DNA from: Cystobasidium ongulense
Lineage: Eukaryota > Basidiomycota > Cystobasidiomycetes > Cystobasidiales > Cystobasidiaceae
Reading direction: 5' to 3'
Assembly: GCA_022835595.1 (NCBI GenBank)
Contig: BQUP01000001.1
Span: 1,426,001-1,490,000 of the forward strand
DNA: 64,000 nt
Positions 47,297-58,349 of this stretch are shown here, in pieces (position 1 is the first letter of the stretch; each line of letters opens with the position of its first letter). A program made the position numbers and the translations under genes. The notes beneath the pieces were generated by a model, which was given only the letters and a program-made list of their open reading frames with translations, had not been told where the DNA came from and did not search any database.

Positions 47297-47527
47297 ACTG
47301 TTTGATCGAGTCAGACAACAGACATTTCTCACTGGTTCCCTACGTGACACCTGGAGCCATCAGCAAGATACTTCGTGCACGTCTGAATTGGCAAGGATCG
47401 TTCTCCGGTCCATAGACAGTTGCCACCAATGTTACGCGATCGACCAGAACTCACATTGATATCTCAAGCTTGATTGTATAACAGCTGCACCTGACCTTCT
47501 AGAACCACAACAATACCGCCATGCAGA

Positions 47528-48296
47528 ATGAAGGATGATCCCCGAGACTACGAGCCTCAAGTCCATACAGCCAGATTCCGCGATTTCCGTGGGGAATTCA
47601 CGCCTCTCCCTTATCCTGGGATGACAGAGCAATTGACAAAAGATCAAGAACGACTGGTTGACACCGTCATTGCCATGTATGCTGGTACAATTGCAGAACA
47701 CTTGAATGACTTCAAAGTGCTGTATTCGACATCAGTTATCTTCGACGATGGACTAGCATATATACAGACGAGGTAGGTGCAAAAATGGCCCTCAGACCGT
47801 TACTGAAGCCGACATAGGCAGCGCTGATGCGACACTCTTGCGAATCCCCCCTTAGACGTCGAATTGCAGCTCATTTCTACGCATTGCCTGAATGTTTCGC
47901 CAAGGTCGAAGTACTGGCCCATCAAACTTGTTTCTGCGCGGCAGATGTGATTTGCATCAAGATTCACACTGCTTATACCGAGCCATCTGTAGGCACGAAA
48001 ACTTTCAAGCATCTCGTCTCACTGGGGCTGGATCACAATTCAGAAGTGAGTTTGTGAACAAACCTTGTTGATTTTCCTCTTATGTGGTTGCCTTCTAGAC
48101 GCCGCTTGTCCGTTATCATAAAGATGAGCTCAGTCCAAAGAACTACAGCGACGAAGGCTTGATATATATCATGGAGAAAGTGAACAGGTACGTGCTCTTG
48201 TTCCATCAAAAGACCTATCTACATCATCACTCAACTATTACCAATTTGATCAGCGAGCCCGAGCATATCATGCAGAAATTGGAGGAACTGCTTTGA
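47528..48296 (+). CDS. NTF2/SnoaL-like small protein, copy 1 (188 aa)
   Basis: Conserved fungal protein of unknown function with an NTF2-like cone fold by appearance. Exons are 47528-47772, 47856-48045, 48099-48187 and 48254-48296. Motifs: MKDDPRDYEPQVHTARF, DTVIAMYAGTIAEHL, RRIAAHFYALPECFAKVEV, IHTAYTEPSVGTKTFKHLVSLGLD and VRYHKDELSPKNYSDEGL. It is the upstream member of a tandem pair with the gene at 48644-49422; exons 2-4 have identical lengths (190, 89, 43 nt). Confidence 0.85.
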
Positions 48297-48643
48297 CAGA
48301 CGCAGTATGCACCTAGTGTAATTACTTGTGGAAATTGAAGTGACACCGCAGCATGTAAATCCGATATACAGTCTCGTGACTTTCGAATACAATGTCAGTC
48401 TGCTCGCATACATAGAACCGAGCAGTAGGTGTAACACACTGAGCTTTGACGATGCCTTTCCGGATAGGAGTTACTGAGATGGGAGCAGGCAGTGCTTGAA
48501 CCGTATTCGAAGCTTCTTTCATGTTCATTGCTTGCTCTGCTCATGGCAGTCTTGCCACCGGTTGATCGGTGGTTTGGATGACAGCGACTTCAATCCAGCT
48601 TCCCATCGCATGCAATACTCCAATTCAGAAAGCTTACCTCGAG

Positions 48644-49422
48644 ATGGACGACGACCCAAGAAAGTATGAGCCACACGTCAACACTGCAAAATTCCTGGAC
48701 TATGCCGGAGAGTTCACGCCAGCTCCAGCCTCTCTAAAACTGAAAGAAGATCGACAGCGTGTGGTCGACACAGTTATTGCAATGTACAATGGCAAGATAG
48801 CAGAGCGCCTTGAAGACTTTGAAGCAGTATACGCCAAAGCATCCATTTACGACGATATCGCGTCGTTTGCCGATACTAGGTAGGTATCACAACTGTGGGG
48901 TAGAACGCCACCAGTCCCATAGTCCGATGTGGGCCGTGGATATAGGCTAAATGGGCACACGTTGCACTGGCAGACGCAAGATAGCAGCTCAATTCTACGC
49001 GCTACCCAAGTGCTTCAGCGAAGTAAAAGTTTTGCAGCACCAAGTTGCCTCAGACGAGGACAACATAATCTGTATCAAGCTCAAGACAGCCTATACCGAA
49101 CCCATTCTCGGCACCAAAGAGATTAAGCACCTTGTATCGCTGGCGCTGGATCCCAATTCTCCGGTAGGTCATGTCCGGCCCATTAGATTCCCTGGGCATG
49201 TAGACTAAGCAGTCTGCGATCATTACAGACCGCTATTGTGCGCTATCACAAGGATCAGTGGAACGCCAAAGATTATAGCCATAAAGGTCTGGGTGCCATT
49301 ATGAAAAAAGTCAACGCGTAAGACTCGTGCCACGTTACATGTAGTATCGTTACAGGTCTGACTCGATTATTGCCCGCAGCGAGATAGTTCCACTGCTGCT
49401 CAACTTACCAGAGTCTCTCTGA
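48644..49422 (+). CDS. NTF2/SnoaL-like small protein, copy 2 (185 aa)
   Basis: Paralogue of the preceding gene. Exons are 48644-48879, 48974-49163, 49229-49317 and 49380-49422. It reads MDDDPRKYEPHVNTAKF, DTVIAMYNGKIAERL, RKIAAQFYALPKCFSEVKV, KTAYTEPILGTKEIKHLVSLALD and VRYHKDQWNAKDYSHKGLG. Residues such as YHKDQWN fit the wider fungal family better than copy 1 (YHKDELS), suggesting copy 2 kept the ancestral sequence. The start was set by alignment with copy 1; the frame is open upstream to an ATG at 48578. No enzymatic function can be named. Confidence 0.87.
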
Positions 49423-49742
49423 AATTTTCCTTCAGAGGGCACTGCATATGGTGGGAGCCACGAGGATTGGTGATGGCGGTCTACCTCTGACATAATCAGG
49501 GGTGATGTCGATTTGGCTTGCTTGCTATGCAGAGGGCAAGCACAGAAATGAACCGTACAACGCTTGCAATGTTCTGCAGCGTAGATATGCGAATCCGAAA
49601 ATCAGTTTGCTATCTATTACTTACAACAAACGGCGTAGAGAACGACAACAATGATGCAGGATTGAAGATTGCGAGATAAACGATACTGATTGATGGGCGA
49701 GACTAATGGACCTCTCGTATTACTGCTTGAAATCGTGGTTAT
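49423..49742. other. intergenic between converging genes
   Basis: Lies between the 3' ends of the NTF2-like copy 2 and the chitin synthase. No gene seen. Confidence 0.5.
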
Positions 49743-52700
49743 TTAGCGGAATGGCGCTGAAGGTAGGTCCTTCTGGCCGCCTTGAGAACCACCCCCGCTT
49801 CGTCGTTTAACATGCCCGCGACCATTCAGCGGCCGGGTATCGAAGCCGGATGTCTTGGAAGGAGATTCCTCCTGCGGCATGGGCAAGTGACTGGCTTGCT
49901 GAGGATAGTATGTGTTATCGTAGCGCCCAGACGACGGACCTTCGGGCGAATATCGATGAGGTGAAAGAGGAGAACCTATCGAAGCGCTCGATTCATTAGG
50001 ATAGAGACGGTTCAGTGAGGAGTCCGAATTCTGGGGAGCAGCATCGCTGAGCTGATACATCCGGACTGGAGACTGCGAGTATCCATTGTTTCCGTGTTGA
50101 CGTTGATTGGCAGCTTGTTGTGCTTCGTATAAAGGCTGGCTTGAGAAGCCCATCGAGCCGGAAGGTGTGATTGTACCGCTCTGCATGCCTAGATCATCGT
50201 CGTCCCATCCTTCATCCAGCATGGCTTCCAGCTTGTCATGTTCGACCGTCTCGGCAATGGTGGCTGTATCATCGACGTTGTACAAGCCGACAGGGGGAAC
50301 AGCGCCAAGTGGTTCTTCGGCATACTGGCCAATTTGTAGACCCCATCTATCATCTTCCGCGCTGAACATCGAGTTCGTATCGCTCGGGTCAAATCGAGAG
50401 CTTTCGCCATCGGTATATGTGGATAGCGTATTGCCATCGTGAAATTTACGGGTGCCAAAGGCACGAGCGAAGTCTTGCTTCCGTTTATTCTCTCTCTTGA
50501 TTTTACGGAGTCTGGACCTTTCCCAATCATCCCATCTCCGTAATGGGACAGCGTTCACTTCAATCGTTCCCCCGTTCTCCACATGCCCCTTGTCACGAGT
50601 TTCTCCAGCGACCTGCCGCGTCTGACCCCAGCTGAAGTCGTCAAAGTGCCAATATGCGTATACAGGAAGGACAAAATTCCAAATCGGTAGAGAAAGCATG
50701 TAGATCAACATCCATGACACATAGACGATTTTGCCGGTAGCCAAGAGGATGAGCACTGCTGGAAGACCCAGGACAGCTCCAAGTAGCATGAGCGGGATAG
50801 CGTCCGAGAAGCTGTCAGGTGGGTTGATGCAGTATTGAACGATAAGCGAGTATGTTAAACAAATGGCCACAGCTGTGAAGAACACCGGACACTGTCAGCC
50901 TGGTGATACCATATCAGGATTGATTTGAGGGGTTCGTTCCACTCACGCAATACGATGGTACCGACCAAATCCATGAATACTACAAACTGCATGGAAAAGC
51001 AGAAAGTACCGCAAAGATCTTGCACTTGGACCAACTCCATTAAGTTGTGTATTGTCGAGTTGATCCACCGACGACGCTGCGAGAGAAGGACCTTGAAACT
51101 GTCGGGTACAACAGTTCGACACCGGGCTTGAGGGCAGAACATCATCTTCCGATGTCTGAGATCAGGCTATGGTCAGCTTTGCATGCAGCCACACAGAGAA
51201 CGCAAGCTTACGGGAATGTTCGAAGCATCAAGGTTGTCAAGAAACGATCTTCACCAAGAAGCAGAAGATTCTTCTCATGTAAAGTTTCGACAGTACTTTG
51301 ACTATACTCTTGACAGATCGTGCTCTGGGTTAGAACGGGAACCCAATCCGCCTCGTTGGCTTTACGAGCTTTGAGTCGGTACATGGAAAAACATCCAGGT
51401 AAGCAAGTTACACCGCCAAAGACGGATTCGAAGGCTTTGGAGAGGTGATGCGAAATAAAGTATTCGTAAACTTGAATCATGGTAACCCAACTTTGACGCT
51501 TGTTGGCTATTCGTGTTTCGCCGCATACGCCCATGATCATGTTATCGTGCTGCATGCAATTGACCAACTGCTTTACTGAACTTGGGAATACTTTGGTATC
51601 GGCATCCACCTGCAAAAGTAGTACAAGGGAGGTCAGATCATGCGATCCATAGTGGATTGATGAATAATCCTCCTACCATCAGGCAGACTTCAAAGAAATC
51701 AGGGGTAACACCCATTAGAGCTTGCGTCTTCCTGAAGAGGTCGTAGTCAAGAGGACACATGCGGTCGTTGCTGCAAAACGCAAGAAATGTTCAGAAACCG
51801 GTCCACAGTGAAGTAGGAGCCCAGCTTGGAACTCACTATGTAACTCTTGAGAAGAAGTTCATGAGGATCATCTGAGAATCACGCTTTCCACGATTGCCGG
51901 GTTTCTGGTCTCTCGATTCTTCCGGAGTACCCGTCTTGACTACGATAATGCAAGGCGTTCTATGACCTTTAACTTGAGTATAATGGCCAGCATAGACCAT
52001 AGCTTGATTATGACCCTTTCTGCCTGATGCGACAGCCACATAGGACATTGGTAGAGGATTATCGAATCTAGGATCCGCATCAAGTAAAGAAACGCAAATA
52101 TCTGGAGTAGACATTTTCTCTCCATGTCCGGTAATCATACCATCGCAAACGATGAATAGTAGTTTTCTCGAATCCGCATAATCGGTTGCTGCGATAGAAT
52201 CGAGTGTAGTACGGATAGACTCTGATCCTTCCGAGTAGCAAGTGACTAGACAGACGCAGAAGAGCTCTGCACCGATAGCAGCCATGCTAAGCATACCATT
52301 TGCGTCTACAATCGAAGGGGGTTTGTTCGAGTCCACCTTCTCGTCGTATCCTAGAGGTTTTCCATTTGCCTTGTTGGCACCTTGCCGCCTGACGGTATTC
52401 GCGCGGTGTGTAGCATTGGCAGATGCCGCCCAAGGTGCAGCGCCGTTCTTGCTCTTGATGGAAGTATTAGCACCAGCTGGCATGACAGCGGGTGAGATAG
52501 CATTGCGTCGAAGATTCTTCGGTGGCTTGACAAGCCTTGCAGAGAGAAACCACGAGAACCACAAAGCCATGATAAATCGCGTCAGGATGACCGCTAGAAT
52601 GACTACCAGGGAAATGTAGAGGAATAATTGTGATGCGAAACAGCCTGGTGTAACCTTGTCGATATTACCGGCTCTATAACGATCCGCTATACAAGCCAGA

Positions 52701-53915
52701 GAATCCTTGGTTGCCGTCGTGCGAGCAAAACTTCTTGTACCGTCTTTACCACCTGCGGTAGTACTGTTCTGACAGACATGTCGTATTGTAGCGTCGACGG
52801 TATCATTTGCTACTGGTCTAGGATTTGCAGCGAGGTAAGAAGCCAAGTTGACCACGCGTCCATCGAGCACGAAAACGTTATCAAATTTGAGAACCTGCTC
52901 CCACGACCATCCGACGCGCTTTGTTGAGTTTGTCAAGCCTAGCGAGTTCAGGTATGTAGGGGTGAGCTTGCCCAGTGTGCATCGTGCATTTGCGCCGGTG
53001 GTAGCGTTGGCACATGTGTTGGAGCTTGCATATTTATCACCTCGTAGATTCGCACATGATGGTGGTTCTGCATCCGAAATGTCGAAAAGCTCGGTGACAT
53101 CTTGGCCTGAAAGCTGATTTGATATTGTCTGAAAATTGACTCCATTTACTGCCGTTGACGCGTTTGCCGTGCTGAACATCCATCCTCGGATGCCAACGTA
53201 GCCTATGAGGGGGTGAGAAGAGAAGTCAGTATGCAAATCTGCACAAAGCGTATTTTGCCACCAGTAGAAACTCACCTGCTTGCTCTCCCAGACGGATGAA
53301 TTCGTCTGGCGTGCTACCCTGGTCGGCGGGACATAGCGTCCTATTGAGACCGATTGTAGCAAAGCCGATGAACCCACCAAGGATGATAGCTATACTGCAT
53401 AGAGCAACCTTTTCCTTCCATGCTCTTTGCTTTGCAGGTTCCTTCATTCCACACGCTGAGAGCAGGACAGAGGGCGCCCAGAACGTGACGATGGAAATGT
53501 ATAGCGACCACGGCTGGAACCATGACTGCTTGTGGCTCAAGACTGTCTGAGCAGCTCGAGCAGCACCAGATGACTGATGAGGATTAATGAGAGGCGCTGG
53601 CGTGACATGGCGATCCGGCCTCGTGAGCGTCTTTGCGCGTGTGAGGTTGCGCTTCACGGCGCTCGAGATGCCGTTCCCACTGCCAGCACTCGTGGTAGGG
53701 TAGAGGCCATTGCTATTGCCGTACTGTGTTGGATTGCGCTGTGCTCCGGGCCCCCCTGCAGGCTGCTTGATGGTGACTGCCCGCTTCTGCGCGTTGTTGA
53801 CACCAGCGCCGCCGTTGTGCGAGGGCAGGATGGGCAGCGGAGGCACGTTGGGTGTATTGCCATGGCTGCTGTCGCTCCAGTCCGACTGCTGCCTCATGTA
53901 TCTGGCTGGAGGCAT
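49743..53915 (-). CDS. CHS3: chitin synthase, class IV (1278 aa)
   Basis: Plasma-membrane glycosyltransferase making cell-wall chitin from UDP-GlcNAc. Exons in transcript order: 53276-53915, 51837-53202, 51677-51770, 51212-51609, 50947-51155 and 49743-50872. A disordered N-terminus is followed by two helices (residues ~120-185), a cytochrome-b5-like extracellular domain with many Asn and Cys, two more helices, and the GT2 domain: [35 protein letters not shown] and the hallmark [16 protein letters not shown]. Three C-terminal helices include [18 protein letters not shown]. The last ~250 residues are Ser/Pro/Gln-rich. No myosin motor or DEK domain is present, which separates it from class V. 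Confidence 0.95.
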
Positions 53916-55163
53916 CGCGAATGCGAGCGACTACAGGACTCTACCTCTGCTGCTTTTGCTGCTGAGGTCTGGCTGGTCCAGGCATGTACGCTGTCAAGGT
54001 GCAGGAAGTGCGGCGATAGTCGACCCGGGTCACGGTGTATATGTATGTATGTGTGAGTGATTTGATGTGGTGTGGTGTGCTTGGGAGAGAGTGTGGTTGG
54101 CGCTGGGCTGGTCTGCACAGATGAAAACGTGTTTTGTGATGTGTTGATGGTGGTTGACGGCGAAGGTGCTGCGGCGGGAGTATTCACAGCCAGCAAAGGC
54201 AGTCCGCAAGAGTATCACGAGAGAGAGACCTTCCTCAGCTCGTCCAACCTCACACGTCTTGTTGATGTTGATGTTGTTGCTGGGCTGAAGAAGACGCGCC
54301 GCAAGTTATTCCCGTCGACGTCCAATTCGAGTGACAACGACGATCAACCTCGTCAACATGCCTGCAGCTTCCGGGAGCAATAACTTGGACAAGGAGCATC
54401 AGCTTGGTGTGCAACATGTACGGCTCGCTCGGTGCTTTGACTCGAATGGAGATTCTGTGGTGCAAGGACTGCTGGATACTTGCTACACAGAACAGTCATC
54501 GACAGCAGGGCGCGCTGGCACATGAGCTTCGAACAATTACAGAAGGCTCCTACACAGAGTCGCCATTGCCATCACCAGCAATCTTAAACGACAAGGCGAC
54601 TCGCTGCACGGCTCTTGCTTCTCCTCGATGTCCGACCGTACTAGCACGCCGACCGAGTGCGCTTCGCAGGTAACTTCAATGATTAATAGATACTTGAGGA
54701 GCGTGAACATGCGCGACATTCAACGTACGATGGAGAGTGTCCTGTAAACAATTAAACGGGTTGAAACAAATAGAACGAACAAAAGGAGCAGCTCGAGGTT
54801 CCCTCATAACGGCCTCCAACTTCGAGTTCCGTTCTATGTAATTAGATCACGACATCTGACATCGGGCTGAAGTCACAAGCAGTCAGTGCTGGGCAGAGTC
54901 AGTGTGGTCTTACGTTTCAAATGCAGCTTCTGGGATATCGTCAATGTCATCACACGATAATCGAAATCTGTCAGAGGGGTGCATAAAGGTCAGAGCTTCC
55001 TTTAGATTGGGGATTGAGAGTGTGCAAACATATAGCAGGAACCTTTCATCGATCCGGTCGATCCACTCATGTAAGCGAGGTAAAGCTGATGGAAACGTTG
55101 CGATTGTCCTACATCTGCCCTTTTGATCTTGCACACGCTGTGCTTACGAAATATGAGTTTACT
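53916..55163. other. long intergenic / unassigned region upstream of chitin synthase
   Basis: 1.25 kb with no firm gene. It includes the chitin synthase promoter (an A/C/G-repeat CACACAT-rich stretch near 54030-54060). Two candidates are weak: a plus-strand series from ATG 54359 with GTGTGC donor and a good C-terminal frame ending at 54748, and a minus-strand frame 54910-55134 with no ATG. I could not close a splice model for either. Confidence 0.45.
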
Positions 55164-56954
55164 CTATGACATCGTCGGGTCTATCTGTCTATTCGCATCC
55201 ATGTAATAGGCGAGTGTCTCGTCTGTGACCTTTGCGCGTGCCTATCGATACAGAGACGGTGGTACTTCAGTATTGGGAAATTTACAACAGTAGTCTCGCG
55301 GAAAACCAACTCACCTCCTGGAAGTCGCGTACAACCTTCTGCATGAGCTCGATGCACGTTTTCTTCATTTCGCCAGTAAGCATACGTCCGGATCTATACT
55401 CTGTTGCGATATTTTCGAGCTCTTCATCATCCTCAAGGAAGAAAGAAATGTACTGATATGGTACGTCGACATCGGGGTTGCCACCAAGTTCGCGATGCTC
55501 TTGCATTGAAGCTTGACCACCCGAGAAAGCATACTTGTTGATCTTGGTCTGGATTTGCTTGGGCGTATCTGACATGAAAATCGAACTTTCTTGGTTTGAG
55601 GCTGACATCTTTGATTGCGCACCTTGTAATGCAGGGAAGAATTTAGAGTGTAGGAGCGCAGGTTTAGGATATTTGAGTTTTGATGCTACATCTCTCGTTA
55701 AGCGGAAGTATGGATCTTGATCAATAGCACAAGGGATCAAACAAGGAATATGTGATTGTGTGCCGTAGATTTGGGGGAAAGAGTTTGAGAACGATGGAGC
55801 GGCTTGGATCGCGACAAAGTGTGATTTGCCAATGTTGTCCGAGTCAGTAAAACCGAAAGCTGCTTTCGATTGATTGTACGGGATAGCTCGAGCTATCCGC
55901 ACAACATTGTGGTAGAAAGGACCAGAAACATAGGACAAATCGCTAAAGATGAAGGTCTTTTCGGGAATGAAACCACATGCAATAATGTCCTTTGCATTTT
56001 CGTGGGAGAACTTCTGAACATCTTCAATCTTGAGGTTGGGTTTGAAAAGGAACTTTTCATCATCGGTGAGCTGGATGACGAGAGGGACATTGAATACTCT
56101 CTGCAACCAGCTAGGTAAGAACACGAAAGTCAGTAATTTGCAGCGTATAAGATGAGCTTGGAAAAGTTACTCACGCTGTGAACATGAATGGAGTCAAGTG
56201 ACCCAAATGCATGCTGGCACTGCTCGGACCTCTGCCTGTATAGAGGAAGAAAGGTTTCTTTTGCTCAAATCGATCTAGAATACGATCCAATTCTCTACAG
56301 AGCAAGGTTATCAGCTGCTATTTGAGCATTTCTCCTTGTTTGTAGGGCTCACCTGTGCGAAAAGAACATGCCTCTTCTTAAAAGGTGATGTGGCTTTTGA
56401 CCAGTCAGCTTCTCGAAGCGCTCGAGAATGGCTTCATCGATTCTCTTTGTGCCGAACTTGTCGACGAGTTTGTTATAGTCTAGCGCAACCTGCTTGCCGT
56501 CGACTATGGCACCCTCTACATCCCATGGCGTTACGACCTGATCATCACCTGTGCTCGAGGCTGCAGGAGCTTGAGTAGGTTCGGAGAGAAGAGCCTGGTC
56601 TGTTTGAGCGATGCTGCCGCCTGGCACAGGAACCGGGATAGCTTTCTGCTTGTTGGCGTTGCCGCTACCTTCGCTTGGTGCTGCACTAGGTACGTGATCA
56701 ACTTGTTCGGGATTTGGAAGCTGCATGTGGCTGATGGTCTCGTTGAGGAGCTCTTGTTGTAGGTCCTCCAGCTTCTTCTTCTCGACTTCAGTCAATGCTT
56801 CGGGAGCAGAGAGCTGCAGTTTTGCAATGTCGCTGTTGATGCGCTGGAGTGTTGCGCTGTTCAGTCTCGCCGCTTCTTGATCCGTCAGTGCAGACGGAGG
56901 GGGGAGGTCGAGTGCAGCCAGTTTCTTAGCGTTTTCGCTCGCTTGTCGCTCCAT
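55164..56954 (-). CDS. WRS1: tryptophanyl-tRNA synthetase, cytosolic (531 aa)
   Basis: Class I aminoacyl-tRNA synthetase charging tRNA-Trp. Exons in transcript order: 56353-56954, 56175-56294, 55315-56110 and 55164-55241. The N-terminal ~120 residues are an added charged/Gln-rich region beginning [20 protein letters not shown]. Then [27 protein letters not shown] with the HIGH-type HLGH (230-233), [21 protein letters not shown] and the KMSKS-type KMSAS (408-412). The C-terminus is [19 protein letters not shown]. The ATG at 56954 is the first in frame with the conserved part. Confidence 0.96.
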
Positions 56955-57108
56955 GCAAGCGGACTCTTGCTGCGTGACAGCTGGACTGGATGAGTGCTGA
57001 TGGGGTGGGAGCAAGAAGCAATCTGCAATTTTCCCATGCGATAATACAAGTTCAAAGCTCGACGACCTGACTCGGCTTTCTTTTGGCGTATGCAATCAAT
57101 ATCTCACA
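56955..57108. promoter_or_regulatory. shared divergent promoter, WRS1 / SET-domain gene
   Basis: Only 154 bases separate the two start codons, the shortest divergent promoter in the window. Confidence 0.5.
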
Positions 57109-58331
57109 ATGATGGGCCTCACAGGACAGCATGCAGGTAGCAAGATGGTGATAGGTCAGGTATCGCACAACCTCTGGCGAGGTGTTGCTGGTGCATCGTC
57201 TGTACGCAGGCTTTCCATGCACGCCGCTTCACCATTATTACGATCACGTCGGTCTCCAGCAGCATCACGCTTCATGGCGCAGGCACCGCGACGACGGACC
57301 TTCTGGTGGTCTGCATCCTCTACTGCGTCCGCTATGAACCCGTTCTCCAGCTCCGGCTCAGGTCAAGCCTGGGAGAATCTCGACTTTGTGCCCCAGGTAG
57401 GCAGGTAGTCCTCGTAGTGGCGCACGCATCCCGAAAGCTGACAAGCAGCACACAGATCTATCCAGACCTTCTGCCTCTCCTCCTTGCTCTCGTTCTGGCA
57501 ACGCGCGAAGATGAGGATGCAGCAGTCGACCAGGAGAAGCCATATGAAGTGAAATCGGTACCTTCCAAAGGTCTCGGCGCCTTCGCAGATACATCCATAC
57601 CTCGAGGAGCTATAATCATTTCCGAACGAGCCTTGTTGATATGGCCCTCGAAGCTTTCTCTAGAAGAAGCCCAGAGACTCATCTCTGCTCTCACTCCCTC
57701 TGCCAGAAAGGCCTTCTACTCGCTGGCTAATATCGCAGACCCCTCACTCAATTTAGACCCTATCTTTGGTATTCGCGCGACGAATGGATTCAATGTGGAG
57801 CTACCGGGTATGCCAGCGAAGCTCACATCAGCTACTCTGACCTCAAATCCCACTCCCAAGACCGCAAGCTTCATTTTCCCCCGTATTGCGCGTATCAACC
57901 ATTCCTGCGCACCGAACGCAGACCATGCAATGGATTGGTCTGGTCTCAAGATGACAGTCTACGCTACAACAGAGATTGAACAGAGTCAAGAAATCTGCAT
58001 CGAATACCAATCTGGCCTGGTGCAAAAGACAAGAGATGAAAGACGGCAATCGTTGAAACGCGATTTTGGCTTTGATTGCCATTGTCCGGTCTGCGCACAA
58101 GACGGCGAGGCTCTCTCAAGAAGTGATGGACGCCGTAGAGAAATCAATGCTATCGTGACCGCCCTGGGGGACGGTAAAATGCCAAACAAAGATGCGATGT
58201 GGAAAACGCTCGAAAGGCTAGAAAATCTGCTAGATCAGGAAGGCTACAAGGCGATGCCAGAGTTCACACATCAGCGCGTCTCTGACGCATATGTTGGCTT
58301 CAAAACCTTAAAACAGCAGCGACAGTCGTGA
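57109..58331 (+). CDS. SET-domain protein, SMYD-like (387 aa)
   Basis: Probable protein lysine methyltransferase; substrate unknown. Exons are 57109-57396 and 57456-58331, joined in phase 0. The SET core is recognisable: YEVKSVPSKGLGAFADTSIPRGAIIISE, FPRIARINHSCAPNADHAM (the NHSC motif) and EICIEYQSGLVQKTRDERR followed by the post-SET-like CHCPVC. No MYND zinc finger is present, so it is a SMYD-like but MYND-less form, common in fungi. The N-terminal ~90 residues are basic, Ser/Arg-rich and could target mitochondria. Its stop lies 18 bases from the stop of the converging exonuclease gene. Confidence 0.88.
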
Positions 58332-58349
58332 AGGGTATCTCCTGAATGA

